Part shown: piece after piece, positions 1-7,434 of the stretch
Numbering within the stretch: the stretch's first letter is position 1
How the letters are laid out: each line of letters starts with the position of its first letter
From: Peptococcaceae bacterium UBA7185
GTDB taxonomy: Bacteria; Bacillota; Peptococcia; Peptococcales; Peptococcaceae
Reading direction: 5' to 3'
NCBI GenBank assembly: GCA_002491065.1
Contig: DKVF01000053.1
Location: forward strand, 4,791-17,865
Length of the DNA stretch: 13,075 nucleotides
Notes under the pieces: model-generated
What the model saw: the letters and a program-made list of their open reading frames with translations, nothing else
Told to the model about the DNA's origin: nothing
The model's database searches: none
Translations under genes and position numbers: made by a program

Positions 1-879
1 GCAGTAGACGCCATGCAGAATGGCGATATTATTATGCTGGAAAATGTTCGATTCCTGCCTGGTGAAACGGAAAATGACCCGGAACTGGCCAAACAGCTTG
101 CTGCTCTGGGAGATGTATTTGTAAATGATGCCTTTGGTACAGCGCATCGTGCCCATTGTTCCACTGAGGGAGTGGGACATATCCTGCCTGGTGTAATGGG
201 CTTTTTGATGGAAAAAGAAATTTCCGTGCTGGGTAAAGCGTTGAGCGAAGCAGAACATCCTTTTGTAGCTATCGTAGGCGGCTCAAAAATTTCCGACAAA
301 ATCGGTGTAGTGCAGAATTTGCTGCAAAAGGTAGATTGTCTGATTATTGGCGGCGGTATGGCCAATACTTTCCTGAAGGCAAAGGGTTATGAGATGGGGA
401 CCTCTTTGGTGGAAAATGATAAGATTGATTTGGCTTTGGAAATTCTGCAGCATGCAGAGCAGTTGGGGAAAAAATTGCTGATTCCTGTGGATTTGACCGT
501 GGCAGACGGCATTGAACAGCCGGAAACTGCACAGACCGTAACAGTGGATGCAGTTCCAGCAGACAAAATGGCATTGGATATTGGGCCAGAAACGGTAAAA
601 CTGTATGTTGCTGCCGTAGCAGATGCGAAAACTGTAATCTGGAATGGTCCAATGGGCGTGTTTGAGGTAGATGCTTTTGCTGTAGGGACCAACGCTGTAG
701 CGCAGGCTGTAGCTGATTGCGCTGCATATACTATCGTAGGTGGTGGCGATTCCGTAGCTTCTATTGAAAAGTTCGGTTTGAACGACAAGATTAATCATAT
801 TTCTACTGGCGGCGGCGCTTCTCTGGAATTTTTGGAAGGGAAAAAATTACCGGGTATTGAAGTATTACAAGACAAATAA
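1..879 (+). CDS. pgk: Phosphoglycerate kinase, 3' part (5' end outside window)
   Basis: Phosphoglycerate kinase transfers the acyl phosphate of 1,3-bisphosphoglycerate to ADP, making ATP and 3-phosphoglycerate in the cytoplasm. The reading frame is open from base 1, so the gene enters from the left; 292 residues of a family usually near 395 are visible, and the first ATG at 13 is internal. Visible family marks, in order, are LENVRF near the start, the GGSKISDKI segment (the usual Ala-Lys-Val is Ser-Lys-Ile here), GPETVKLY, WNGPMGVFE, and the C-terminal nucleotide-binding GGGDS followed by STGGGASLEFLEGK. The N-terminal substrate-binding residues lie outside the window. It ends with TAA, 21 bases before tpiA, so the two are almost certainly co-transcribed. 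Identity is secure; only the missing 5' end is unseen. Confidence 0.97.
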   Translation, partial: AVDAMQNGDIIMLENVRFLPGETENDPELAKQLAALGDVFVNDAFGTAHRAHCSTEGVGHILPGVMGFLMEKEISVLGKALSEAEHPFVAIVGGSKISDKIGVVQNLLQKVDCLIIGGGMANTFLKAKGYEMGTSLVENDKIDLALEILQHAEQLGKKLLIPVDLTVADGIEQPETAQTVTVDAVPADKMALDIGPETVKLYVAAVADAKTVIWNGPMGVFEVDAFAVGTNAVAQAVADCAAYTIVGGGDSVASIEKFGLNDKINHISTGGGASLEFLEGKKLPGIEVLQDK

Positions 880-900
880 AAACAGAATGGGGGAGTTGCT

Positions 901-1653
901 TTGCGGAAACCCATTATCATAGCAAATTGGAAAATGTATAAAAACAGAGCGGCGGCGGTTGCCTTTTGCCAAACGCTGGTGCCGTTGTTGCATACCACGG
1001 AAAAGGCGGATATCGTAATTTGTGCGCCGTTCACCCAGCTGGACGTGTTGGCAGATGCATTGGCGGGCAGTGGCGTGGAAGTTGGTGCGCAGAATTTCTA
1101 TCCTGCTGCGGAGGGAGCGTTTACCGGAGAGGTGAGCTTGCCCATGTTGCAGGAACTGGGTGTGCGATATGTAATTGTCGGGCATTCGGAACGGCGGGAA
1201 CTGTTTCACGAGGATGATACCCTGGTGCGGCAAAAGGTACAGGCAGCGTATGCTGCGGGGATACAGCCCATTCTTTGTGTAGGGGAACGTTTAGAGCAGA
1301 GAGAACAGGATATGACTGTGGAGGTGTGCAGCGGGCAGTTGCTGTCAGCGATTAATGGGCTTACGGAAACACAGCTGCGGACGCTGGTTGTGGCTTATGA
1401 GCCAATTTGGGCCATCGGCACAGGAAAAACCGCTACAGCGGCAGATGCGGAGCAGGTAATCAGCGCTTTGCGTCAGGCTGTGGCTGCACAGTATGGACAG
1501 GCTGTGGCTGACTGTGTGCGGTTTCAATATGGAGGAAGCGTTAAACCAGAAAATATTTCTCAATTGATGGCACAGCCCAATATTGACGGAGCACTGGTTG
1601 GGGGAGCAAGCTTAAAGGCAGACAGTTTTATTCAGTTAGCGCATTATGCGTGA
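901..1653 (+). CDS. tpiA: Triose-phosphate isomerase
   Basis: Interconverts dihydroxyacetone phosphate and glyceraldehyde 3-phosphate. The 250-residue length is normal for one TIM barrel. Catalytic residues fall at family positions: Lys11 in NWKMY, His95 in GHSERR, and Glu167 in AYEPIWAIGTGK, which opens the mobile loop 6. The phosphate-binding YGGSVKPEN (210-218) and ALVGGASL (231-238) are intact. The start is TTG at 901, preceded by GGGGGAG with a 6-base spacer; the protein then begins RKPIIIANWK as expected, and no ATG fits. It sits 21 bases after pgk and ends 37 bases before the preferred gpmI start, in the classic pgk-tpiA-gpmI-eno order. Nothing is missing or unusual apart from the TTG start. 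Confidence 0.98.
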   Translation: MRKPIIIANWKMYKNRAAAVAFCQTLVPLLHTTEKADIVICAPFTQLDVLADALAGSGVEVGAQNFYPAAEGAFTGEVSLPMLQELGVRYVIVGHSERRELFHEDDTLVRQKVQAAYAAGIQPILCVGERLEQREQDMTVEVCSGQLLSAINGLTETQLRTLVVAYEPIWAIGTGKTATAADAEQVISALRQAVAAQYGQAVADCVRFQYGGSVKPENISQLMAQPNIDGALVGGASLKADSFIQLAHYA

Positions 1654-1690
1654 TGCTTGTGATAATGTGTGTATTGTAGGGGGGAAATGT

Positions 1691-3223
1691 GTGGAAGGAA
1701 AACATATGCCTGTTGTACTGATGATTTTGGATGGATGGGGAATCAGTGAACAGACAGATGGGAATGCGATAACCAAAAGCAATACCAAAAATATGGATAG
1801 ATTGTGGGCGAACTATGGACATAGTCAACTGCAATGTTCCGGTGAGGCAGTGGGTTTGCCGGACGGGCAGCAGGGCAATTCGGAAGTAGGACACCTCAAT
1901 CTAGGTGCAGGTCGGGTTGTATATCAGGAACTGACCAGAATTAATCAGGCGGTGCGCAACCATACGCTGCAGGATAATGCTGCGTTTCAGCAGGTCATGG
2001 ATGAATGTTTGCAGCAGAAGAAACCGCTGCATCTCATGGGCTTGGTGTCACCGGGCGGCGTGCATAGCCATAGAAGTCATCTTTATGGTTTATTGGAATT
2101 AGCTGCGGCCAAGGGACTGCAGGAGGTATATGTACATTGCTTTTTAGATGGCCGTGACGTGGGACCGTCTACTGGGTTGGGTTTTGTAGAAGACTTGGAA
2201 AAGAAGCTGCGTCAGGTAGGTATCGGACAGATTGCAACGGTGTCAGGCCGTTATTATGCCATGGACAGAGATAACCGTTGGGAAAGGGTTGAGAAGGCCT
2301 ATCGTGCCATGACCGAAGGTACAGGCGAGAGCGCTGACAGTGCAGCGCAGGCAGTGCAGCAATCTTATGCCCAGGGGACAACAGATGAATTTGTGCTGCC
2401 AACTGTGATAAAAACCGCTTCGGGCCAGCCGGTAGCGAAGATCGGCGCGGGAGACAGCGTCATCTTTTTCAATTTCCGCGGTGATAGAGCTAGAGAAATT
2501 ACCAAAGCCTTTGTGAATAAAGAATTTTCTCAATTTGAGCGGACATACCTGCATGTGAATTTTGTGGCCATGACGCAATATGAAGACGGATTAGATGTAA
2601 CAGTGGCCTTTCCTCCGCAGGATTTACAGAATACATTGGGGAAAGTGCTGGCTGACCATCATATCAAACAACTTCGTGTGGCAGAGACAGAAAAATATGC
2701 CCATGTGACATTTTTCTTTAACGGCGGTGTAGAAGAACCTAATGCCTTGGAGGATCGCTTGCTTGTTTCGTCGCCTAAAGTGGCCACCTATGACTTACAG
2801 CCGGAGATGAGTGCTGTTCAGGTAAAGGAACAGCTAATCAAGGCGATTGAGAGCGGGGAATATCCGTTTATACTGGTCAATTTCGCCAATACCGATATGG
2901 TGGGACACACCGGTATCATGGAGGCGGCCTGCAAGGCGGTAGAAACAGTGGACTGCTGTGTGGGAGAAGTGGCAGAAGCTGTGCAGAAGGCAGGCGGCGT
3001 ATTGCTGATTACTGCTGATCATGGCAACGCGGAACAAATGCTTGACCCGATAAAGAAAACGCCGCATACAGCGCACACGGCGAACCCCGTTCCGTTCATT
3101 GCGGTGACAACTACAGTATGCAAGGTAAAGGATGGTTCTTTGCAGGATGTAGCGCCGACTGTGTTGGCATTGCTGGGTGTAGAACAGCCAGCTGAGATGA
3201 CAGGAAGCAGTCTGATTCAGTAG
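1691..3223 (+). CDS. gpmI: 2,3-bisphosphoglycerate-independent phosphoglycerate mutase
   Basis: Converts 3-phosphoglycerate to 2-phosphoglycerate through a phosphoserine intermediate. This is the metal-dependent (usually Mn2+), alkaline-phosphatase-fold enzyme, unrelated to the BPG-dependent GpmA. Visible active-site residues, numbered from GTG 1691, are Asp14 (LDGWG), the nucleophile Ser64 (GNSEVGH), Asp402 and His406 (TDMVGH), Asp443 and His444 (ADHGN), and His462 (HTAHT). The frame stays open upstream to an ATG at 1646 inside the tpiA stop region, but that ATG lacks a ribosome binding site. GTG 1691 has a G-run (1679-1684) six bases upstream and gives 510 residues, the family norm. ATG 1706, with GGAAGG at 1693-1698, is a workable alternative giving 505 residues. 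It is the third gene of the glycolytic run; 112 bases separate it from eno. Confidence 0.96.
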   Translation: MEGKHMPVVLMILDGWGISEQTDGNAITKSNTKNMDRLWANYGHSQLQCSGEAVGLPDGQQGNSEVGHLNLGAGRVVYQELTRINQAVRNHTLQDNAAFQQVMDECLQQKKPLHLMGLVSPGGVHSHRSHLYGLLELAAAKGLQEVYVHCFLDGRDVGPSTGLGFVEDLEKKLRQVGIGQIATVSGRYYAMDRDNRWERVEKAYRAMTEGTGESADSAAQAVQQSYAQGTTDEFVLPTVIKTASGQPVAKIGAGDSVIFFNFRGDRAREITKAFVNKEFSQFERTYLHVNFVAMTQYEDGLDVTVAFPPQDLQNTLGKVLADHHIKQLRVAETEKYAHVTFFFNGGVEEPNALEDRLLVSSPKVATYDLQPEMSAVQVKEQLIKAIESGEYPFILVNFANTDMVGHTGIMEAACKAVETVDCCVGEVAEAVQKAGGVLLITADHGNAEQMLDPIKKTPHTAHTANPVPFIAVTTTVCKVKDGSLQDVAPTVLALLGVEQPAEMTGSSLIQ

Positions 3224-3292
3224 GGCATCATGCTATTTTGCAATTGCTGTTGACTATGATACAGAAAACAAGCCAATAAATAAAGAGTTTAA

Positions 3293-3312
3293 AAACAAAA
3301 ATATCTTTGTTT
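3293..3312. repeat. Inverted repeat in the gpmI-eno gap
   Basis: A 20-base near-palindrome in the eno leader. AAACAAA and TTTGTTT form perfect 7-base arms around a 6-base centre containing ATAT. It lies 8 bases upstream of the AGGAGG of eno. It could be a small operator or a weak A/U-rich mRNA hairpin. It has no T-run, so it is not a terminator. The rest of the 112-base gap is AT-rich, with an isolated TTGACT at 3250-3255 but no convincing -10 partner, so I do not call a promoter there. Confidence 0.4.
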
Positions 3313-3335
3313 CAATAAAGAGGAGGAAGATTCCA

Positions 3336-4622
3336 ATGAGTATGATTACGGATGTGTATGCAAGAGAAATTTTAGATTCCCGTGGCAATCCAACGGTAGA
3401 AGTGGATGTTTATCTGGAGGATGGCGCGTTCGGTCGGGCAGCTGTTCCTTCCGGCGCATCTACAGGAGCTTTTGAAGCTGTAGAACTCCGTGACGGGGAT
3501 AAAGACCGTTATCTGGGAAAGGGAACATTAAATGCAGTAGATAATGTAAACACTTTAATCGCTCCCGGCTTAATTGGTTTGGACGCAACAGATCAGAGCG
3601 GCATTGACCGTTTTCTGATTGAGCTTGACGGCACTGACAATAAAGGCAAACTGGGTGCAAATGCTATTTTAGGAGTATCCTTAGCTGTGGCAAAAGCTGC
3701 AGCAGACTCGGCAGGACTGCCTCTTTATCGTTATATCGGCGGTGCAAATGCGAAGGTATTGCCCTCACCGATGATGAATATTCTGAATGGTGGGAAGCAT
3801 GCGGACAACAATGTAGATATTCAGGAATTTATGGTTATGCCGCTGGGTGCAGAGACCTTCAGTGAAGCGTTGCGTATGGGGACAGAAGTGTTCCACAGTC
3901 TGAAAAAAGTATTGAAGGGCAAAGGGTACAATACTGCTGTGGGTGACGAGGGCGGTTTTGCACCAAACTTAGGCTCCAATGAGGAAGCTTTGGCAGTGAT
4001 TGTGGAGGCAATTAAAGCAGCCGGCTATGAACCAGGTAAAGATGTATATCTGGCTTTGGATGTTGCTTCTACAGAACTGTATCATGATGGAATTTATGAA
4101 TTAGCCGGTGAAGGTGTGAAAAAAACAGCGGCTGAAATGGTAGATTTTTATGAAGAATTATGTAGCAAATACCCGGTAATTTCCATCGAAGATGGTCTGG
4201 CTGAAGAGGACTGGGAAGGCTGGAAGATGATGACGGAACGCTTGGGCAAAAAGATGCAGTTAGTCGGCGATGATTTGTTTGTAACCAACACCCGTCGGTT
4301 GTCAAAAGGGATTGCACAGGATACTGCAAATGCAATTTTAGTAAAAGTAAACCAGATTGGGACACTGACAGAGACATTGGAAGCAGTGGAAATGGCAAAA
4401 CAGGCCGGTTATACTGCAGTTATTTCTCATCGTTCCGGTGAAACGGAAGACGCTACTATCGCAGACATTGCAGTGGCTACCAATGCCGGTCAAATTAAAA
4501 CCGGTGCGCCATCCAGAAGCGACCGTGTGGCGAAATACAACCAACTGCTGCGTATCGAAGAAGAACTGGATGATGTAGCCGTTTACAATGGAATCAAGAG
4601 CTTTTACAATCTGAAAAAGTAA
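3336..4622 (+). CDS. eno: Enolase (phosphopyruvate hydratase)
   Basis: Dehydrates 2-phosphoglycerate to phosphoenolpyruvate with Mg2+; cytoplasmic. The full-length protein has 428 residues. Visible residues are the N-terminal REILDSRGNPTVEVDV and the substrate-loop SGASTG, Mg2+ ligands Asp242, Glu285 (SIEDGL) and Asp312 (VGDDLF), the catalytic pair Glu205 (GDEGGF) and Lys337 in ILVKVNQIGTLTET, and SHRSGETED around His365. The start is ATG 3336, with AGGAGG (3321-3326) nine bases upstream; a second in-frame ATG two codons later is less well placed. It is the last enzyme of the glycolytic run. No terminator follows; the 115-base gap to secG carries an additional promoter instead, so read-through into secG is likely. 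All expected residues are present. Confidence 0.98.
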   Translation: MSMITDVYAREILDSRGNPTVEVDVYLEDGAFGRAAVPSGASTGAFEAVELRDGDKDRYLGKGTLNAVDNVNTLIAPGLIGLDATDQSGIDRFLIELDGTDNKGKLGANAILGVSLAVAKAAADSAGLPLYRYIGGANAKVLPSPMMNILNGGKHADNNVDIQEFMVMPLGAETFSEALRMGTEVFHSLKKVLKGKGYNTAVGDEGGFAPNLGSNEEALAVIVEAIKAAGYEPGKDVYLALDVASTELYHDGIYELAGEGVKKTAAEMVDFYEELCSKYPVISIEDGLAEEDWEGWKMMTERLGKKMQLVGDDLFVTNTRRLSKGIAQDTANAILVKVNQIGTLTETLEAVEMAKQAGYTAVISHRSGETEDATIADIAVATNAGQIKTGAPSRSDRVAKYNQLLRIEEELDDVAVYNGIKSFYNLKK

Positions 4623-4670
4623 GTTGCAAGAAAAGCCGGAGAAAAATAGAAAGAAAAAGAGATTTTTTCA

Positions 4671-4699
4671 TTGCAATTTCTCTCTGTATCTGCTAGAAT
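4671..4699 (+). promoter_or_regulatory. Promoter for secG (extended -10)
   Basis: TTGCAA (4671-4676), a 17-base spacer, then TAGAAT (4694-4699) preceded by TGC, which makes an extended -10. It is placed 38 bases upstream of the secG start. It resembles the housekeeping sigma-70/SigA consensus, with -35 4/6 and -10 5/6. Transcription would start near 4706. The -35 lies in an 11-base word, CATTGCAATTT, that is repeated at the feo promoter. Confidence 0.6.
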
Positions 4700-4737
4700 A
4701 GGTGCATTGAGTAGAAATAGGTGAAGGAGGATTTTCA

Positions 4738-4962
4738 GTGAAGATTCTGATGACGATTATTGTAGTGATCTCCGCGATTGGTTTGATTGCAACAGTTTTG
4801 CTGCAGTCTGGAAAGAGTGCTGGCTTATCTGGCGCGATTACTGGTGGTGCAGAAACCTTTTTTGGAAAAAAAGGTATGGATGATAAATTTGCGACATGGT
4901 CAAAAATATTTGCAGTTGTCTTTATGGTGTCTGTATTTATCTTGTCTGTGGTAACAAAATAA
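4738..4962 (+). CDS. secG: Preprotein translocase subunit SecG
   Basis: Small integral-membrane partner of the SecYE channel that assists SecA-driven protein export. At 74 residues it has the usual Gram-positive length. Two hydrophobic helices (about 3-22 and 55-72) flank the conserved cytoplasmic loop, which reads LLQSGKSAGLSGAI, then GGAETFFGKK. The start is GTG 4738, preceded by GAAGGAGGA (4723-4731) at normal spacing. Placement after eno is a recurrent gene order in Bacillota and supports the call. It can be transcribed both from its own extended -10 promoter and by read-through from eno. A strong terminator begins 14 bases after the stop and closes the region. Confidence 0.95.
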   Translation: MKILMTIIVVISAIGLIATVLLQSGKSAGLSGAITGGAETFFGKKGMDDKFATWSKIFAVVFMVSVFILSVVTK

Positions 4963-4975
4963 ATAGGTATATGAG

Positions 4976-5010
4976 AGGGAGATATTCCGGTGGGGATATC
5001 TCCTTTTTTT
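4976..5010 (+). terminator. Rho-independent terminator after secG
   Basis: GGAGATATTCC (4978-4988) pairs with GGGATATCTCC (4993-5003), giving eleven pairs including one G-U, around a four-base GGTG loop. Seven Ts follow (5004-5010). This is a textbook intrinsic terminator ending the glycolysis-secG transcript and insulating it from nrdD. Confidence 0.93.
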
Positions 5011-5163
5011 GTACAAGTTTTTGGTATAACGAAAGAGGGTATATTATAAAAGAGTATAAAAATCAACAATGCTTTGTTATATGAATTCTGGATGGGAAGG
5101 GGAAAAATAATGAAAAGAAAAGACTTTTTTTTTCTCCGAAAGTATGATATAGTAAAGAACATA

Positions 5164-5179
5164 CTTCTATATTTAGTTA
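5164..5179. promoter_or_regulatory. NrdR-box-like site 1 upstream of nrdD
   Basis: A 16-base site whose core CTATATTTAGT matches the published NrdR-box consensus (acaCwAtATaTwgtgt) at 10 of 16 positions; the left flank is poor. Its core is identical to that of the second site, exactly 42 bases away. NrdR boxes usually occur in pairs spaced by whole helical turns, which is why the weak copy is credited. Binding is inferred, not shown. Confidence 0.55.
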
Positions 5180-5200
5180 AAAAATTCTTTAATAAGTAAA

Positions 5201-5230
5201 TTTACATACTATATTTAGTAGAAGCAGAAT
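5201..5230 (+). promoter_or_regulatory. Candidate nrdD promoter
   Basis: TTTACA (5201-5206, -35 5/6) and CAGAAT (5225-5230, -10 4/6) are separated by 18 bases. The second NrdR-like box fills the spacer, a placement that would let a bound repressor exclude RNA polymerase. An alternative is the extended -10 TGATATAGT at 5145-5153, which would put both boxes just downstream of the start of transcription. A TATAAT at 5271-5276 has no -35 and would start RNA at or inside the gene, so it is discounted. Confidence 0.35.
5206..5221. promoter_or_regulatory. NrdR-box-like site 2 upstream of nrdD
   Basis: ATACTATATTTAGTAG matches the NrdR-box consensus at 12 of 16 positions, including the conserved central CTATAT and TAGT. 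It is the better of the two copies and shares an 11-base core with site 1, 42 bases (four helical turns) upstream. It lies about 87 bases before the nrdD start. nrdR itself is encoded 3.4 kb downstream, which makes the assignment plausible. Confidence 0.65.
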
Positions 5231-5233
5231 ATT

Positions 5234-5265
5234 CCGGGAAGGCGGCAAGTACACGCTCTGCCCGG
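5234..5265 (+). promoter_or_regulatory. Hairpin in the nrdD leader
   Basis: CCGGG (5234-5238) pairs with CCCGG (5261-5265). Inside, AGGCG (5240-5244) can pair with CGC and CT (5254-5259), with one mismatch and a bulged T, leaving a nine-base loop. It stands out as GC-rich in an AT-rich leader. No T-run follows directly, so it is not a standard terminator. It could affect mRNA stability or translation of nrdD. It matches no riboswitch I recognise. The rest of 5011-5233 holds the two boxes, AT-rich sequence and a doubtful 29-codon frame. Confidence 0.4.
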
Positions 5266-5307
5266 TTGTCTATAATTTAATTGTGTGAGATGAGGGGGAA
5301 ACGCTGC

Positions 5308-7434
5308 ATGGAAGGGTATTTTGTAATCAAAAAAGATGGAACGCGAGAAGCGTTTGACGTAACAAAGGTGACGAAAGCGGTAAACAAGTCGGCTTATCGG
5401 GCGATGGTGGAATTTACAGAATCAGATTTGAAGTTCATTTCCGGCTTTGTAGAAGCAAAAGTGCGTTCCAGAACCAGCAAAGAAGTGCCAATCAGTGAAA
5501 TGCATAATATTGTGGAAAGTGCCTTGGATAATACCAATCCTCTGGTTGCTAAAAGTTATCGCGATTATCGCAATTACAAACAGGACTTTGTGCATATGCT
5601 GGATGAGGTATATAAGAAAAGTCAATCTATTATGTACATTGGCGATAAGGAAAACAGCAATACCGACAGTGCCCTCGTCTCTACGAAACGCAGTTTGATT
5701 TTCAATCAGTTGAATAAAGAGCTATATCAAAAGTTTTTTCTGACCACAGAAGAATTACAGGCTTGCCGAGAGGGTTATATTTATATTCATGATATGTCGG
5801 CGCGCCGCGATACCATGAACTGCTGCCTTTTTGATGTTCAGAATGTCTTAAAAGGCGGCTTTGAAATGGGGAATCTCTGGTACAATGAACCCAAAAGCCT
5901 GAATGTAGCTTTTGACGTAATCGGCGATATCGTACTCAGCGCAGCCAGCCAGCAATACGGCGGGTTTACCATTCCCAGCGTTGATTTGATATTGGAGCCT
6001 TATGCTGAATTGAGCTATTCTAAAGACGTACAGAAGTATTTGGATTTGGGTCTGTCTCAGGAACGGGCCGAAGAAGAAGCAATGAAAAATATTGAATATG
6101 AATTCCGTCAGGGTTTTCAAGGGTGGGAATATAAATTTAACACTGTTGGTTCCAGCCGGGGCGATTATCCTTTCATTACTGTAACCACCGGTACTGGAAC
6201 CGGCCGTTTTGCCAAGATGGCTTCCATTATTATGTTTGAGGTGCGTCAGGGTGGACAAGGAAAAAAAGGATTCAAAAAACCAGTCTTGTTCCCTAAAATT
6301 GTATTCCTCTATGATAAAGAGCTGCATGGAGAAGGAAAATGTTGTGAAGATGTCTTTGAGGCAGGAATCGCTTGCTCCAGCAAAACCATGTACCCAGACT
6401 GGTTGAGTCTGACCGGTGAAGGCTATGTGGCCAGTATGTACAAAAAATACGGGAAAATTATTAGCCCCATGGGCTGCCGTGCTTTTCTGTCCCCTTGGTA
6501 TGAACGGGGCGGGATGAATCCGGCAGACGAAGAGGACCAGCCGGTATTTGTGGGCAGATTCAATATAGGCGCAATCAGCCTGCATCTTCCCATGATTTTG
6601 GCAAAATCACGGCAGGAAAGCCGCGACTTTTATGAAGTGTTGGACTACTATTTGAATTTGATTCGCAAACTGCATATCCGTACTTATGATTATTTAGGAG
6701 AAATGCGGGCCTCTACCAATCCGCTGGCTTACTGTGAAGGCGGATTCTATGGCGGGCATTTGGGTATTCATGATAAAATAAAACCATTATTGAAAACAGC
6801 TACCGCCTCTTTTGGTATTACCGCTTTGAATGAGTTACAGCAGCTGTACAATAAAAAATCACTGGTAGAAGACGGCGCATTTGCCTTGGAAGTGTTGGAG
6901 CATATCAATCAAAAGATTAATGAATTCAAGGAAGAAGACGGAAATCTATATGCAATTTATGGAACGCCTGCAGAATCCTTAACTGGTTTGCAGGTGCAGC
7001 AATTCCGTGCGAAATTTGGGATTGTAGAAAATGTGTCGGATCATGCCTACGTGAGCAATAGTTTTCATTGCCATGTGTCGGAGGACATTACGCCTATTGA
7101 AAAACAAGATCTGGAATATCGTTTTTGGGAGCTGTGCAACGGCGGCAAAATCCAATATGTAAAATATCCCATTGATTATAATATTGAAGCCTTGCGGACA
7201 TTGGTACGTCGGGCAATGGATATGGGCTTTTACGAGGGCGTGAACTTATCGTTGGCTTATTGTGATGATTGTGGACATCAGGAATTGGAAATGGATGTAT
7301 GCCCCAAATGCGGTAGCAAAAATTTGACCAAAATTGAACGCATGAATGGGTATCTGTCATATTCCCGTGTAAAAGGGGACACGCGTCTAAATGATGCGAA
7401 GATGGTGGAGATTTCAGAAAGGAAGAGTATGTAA
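5308..7434 (+). CDS. nrdD: Anaerobic (class III) ribonucleoside-triphosphate reductase
   Basis: Oxygen-sensitive glycyl-radical enzyme reducing NTPs to dNTPs for DNA synthesis without oxygen. It has 708 residues, the normal length. An N-terminal ATP-cone (about 4-92, starting VIKKDGTREAFD) is the allosteric on/off module. The barrel carries Cys172/Cys173 in MNCC and Cys356 in ACSSKTMYPD, the expected active-site cysteines. The C-terminal zinc site is Cys652, 655, 665 and 668. The glycyl-radical Gly681 lies in RMNGYL, where E. coli has RTCGYL. His426 in SLHLP sits where I recall Asn in SLNLP (see findings). The frame is open from TTG 5281, but ATG 5308 is preferred: AGGGG (5293-5297) precedes it and the ATP-cone begins directly. 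Its TAA overlaps the nrdG ATG by one base. Control by NrdR through the upstream boxes is likely. Confidence 0.96.
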   Translation: MEGYFVIKKDGTREAFDVTKVTKAVNKSAYRAMVEFTESDLKFISGFVEAKVRSRTSKEVPISEMHNIVESALDNTNPLVAKSYRDYRNYKQDFVHMLDEVYKKSQSIMYIGDKENSNTDSALVSTKRSLIFNQLNKELYQKFFLTTEELQACREGYIYIHDMSARRDTMNCCLFDVQNVLKGGFEMGNLWYNEPKSLNVAFDVIGDIVLSAASQQYGGFTIPSVDLILEPYAELSYSKDVQKYLDLGLSQERAEEEAMKNIEYEFRQGFQGWEYKFNTVGSSRGDYPFITVTTGTGTGRFAKMASIIMFEVRQGGQGKKGFKKPVLFPKIVFLYDKELHGEGKCCEDVFEAGIACSSKTMYPDWLSLTGEGYVASMYKKYGKIISPMGCRAFLSPWYERGGMNPADEEDQPVFVGRFNIGAISLHLPMILAKSRQESRDFYEVLDYYLNLIRKLHIRTYDYLGEMRASTNPLAYCEGGFYGGHLGIHDKIKPLLKTATASFGITALNELQQLYNKKSLVEDGAFALEVLEHINQKINEFKEEDGNLYAIYGTPAESLTGLQVQQFRAKFGIVENVSDHAYVSNSFHCHVSEDITPIEKQDLEYRFWELCNGGKIQYVKYPIDYNIEALRTLVRRAMDMGFYEGVNLSLAYCDDCGHQELEMDVCPKCGSKNLTKIERMNGYLSYSRVKGDTRLNDAKMVEISERKSM

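Noticed and set aside
283..798. Long open frames on the minus strand inside pgk, nrdD and other genes
   Set aside because: They lie opposite clearly conserved genes, have no family resemblance and lack independent start signals, so they are antisense shadows of the real genes.
1646..1690. Upstream ATG for gpmI giving a 15-residue N-terminal extension
   Set aside because: It overlaps the end of tpiA, has no ribosome binding site, and adds Cys-rich sequence not expected before the conserved VVLMILDGWG.
3250..3280. Possible eno promoter with TTGACT as -35
   Set aside because: The best -10 candidates at 16-18 bases match at only 2-3 of 6 positions, so not supportable as a feature.
4624..4676. 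Long-range pairing of TTGCAAGAAAA with TTTTCATTGCAA after eno, as a terminator
   Set aside because: A/T-rich stem with a bulge, roughly 30-base loop and no T-run after it. TTGCAA is self-complementary, so pairing is expected by chance. The right arm is better explained as the secG -35.
5110..5199. 29-codon frame MKRKDFFFLRKYDIVKN... with a GGAAGGGG upstream, a possible leader peptide before nrdD
   Set aside because: Very AT-rich with low-complexity Lys/Phe content, overlaps NrdR-like box 1, lacks a convincing promoter and shows no attenuator pairing. Kept out unless conserved in relatives.
5271..5276. Perfect TATAAT just before nrdD
   Set aside because: No -35 hexamer at 16-18 bases (5248-5253 reads AGTACA), and it would start RNA at or past the coding start region. 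It is mentioned with the hairpin but not called a promoter.
5234..5307. Cobalamin or other riboswitch upstream of the ribonucleotide reductase
   Set aside because: No B12-box or other known aptamer consensus is visible, and the class III enzyme does not use cobalamin. Only a simple hairpin is supported.
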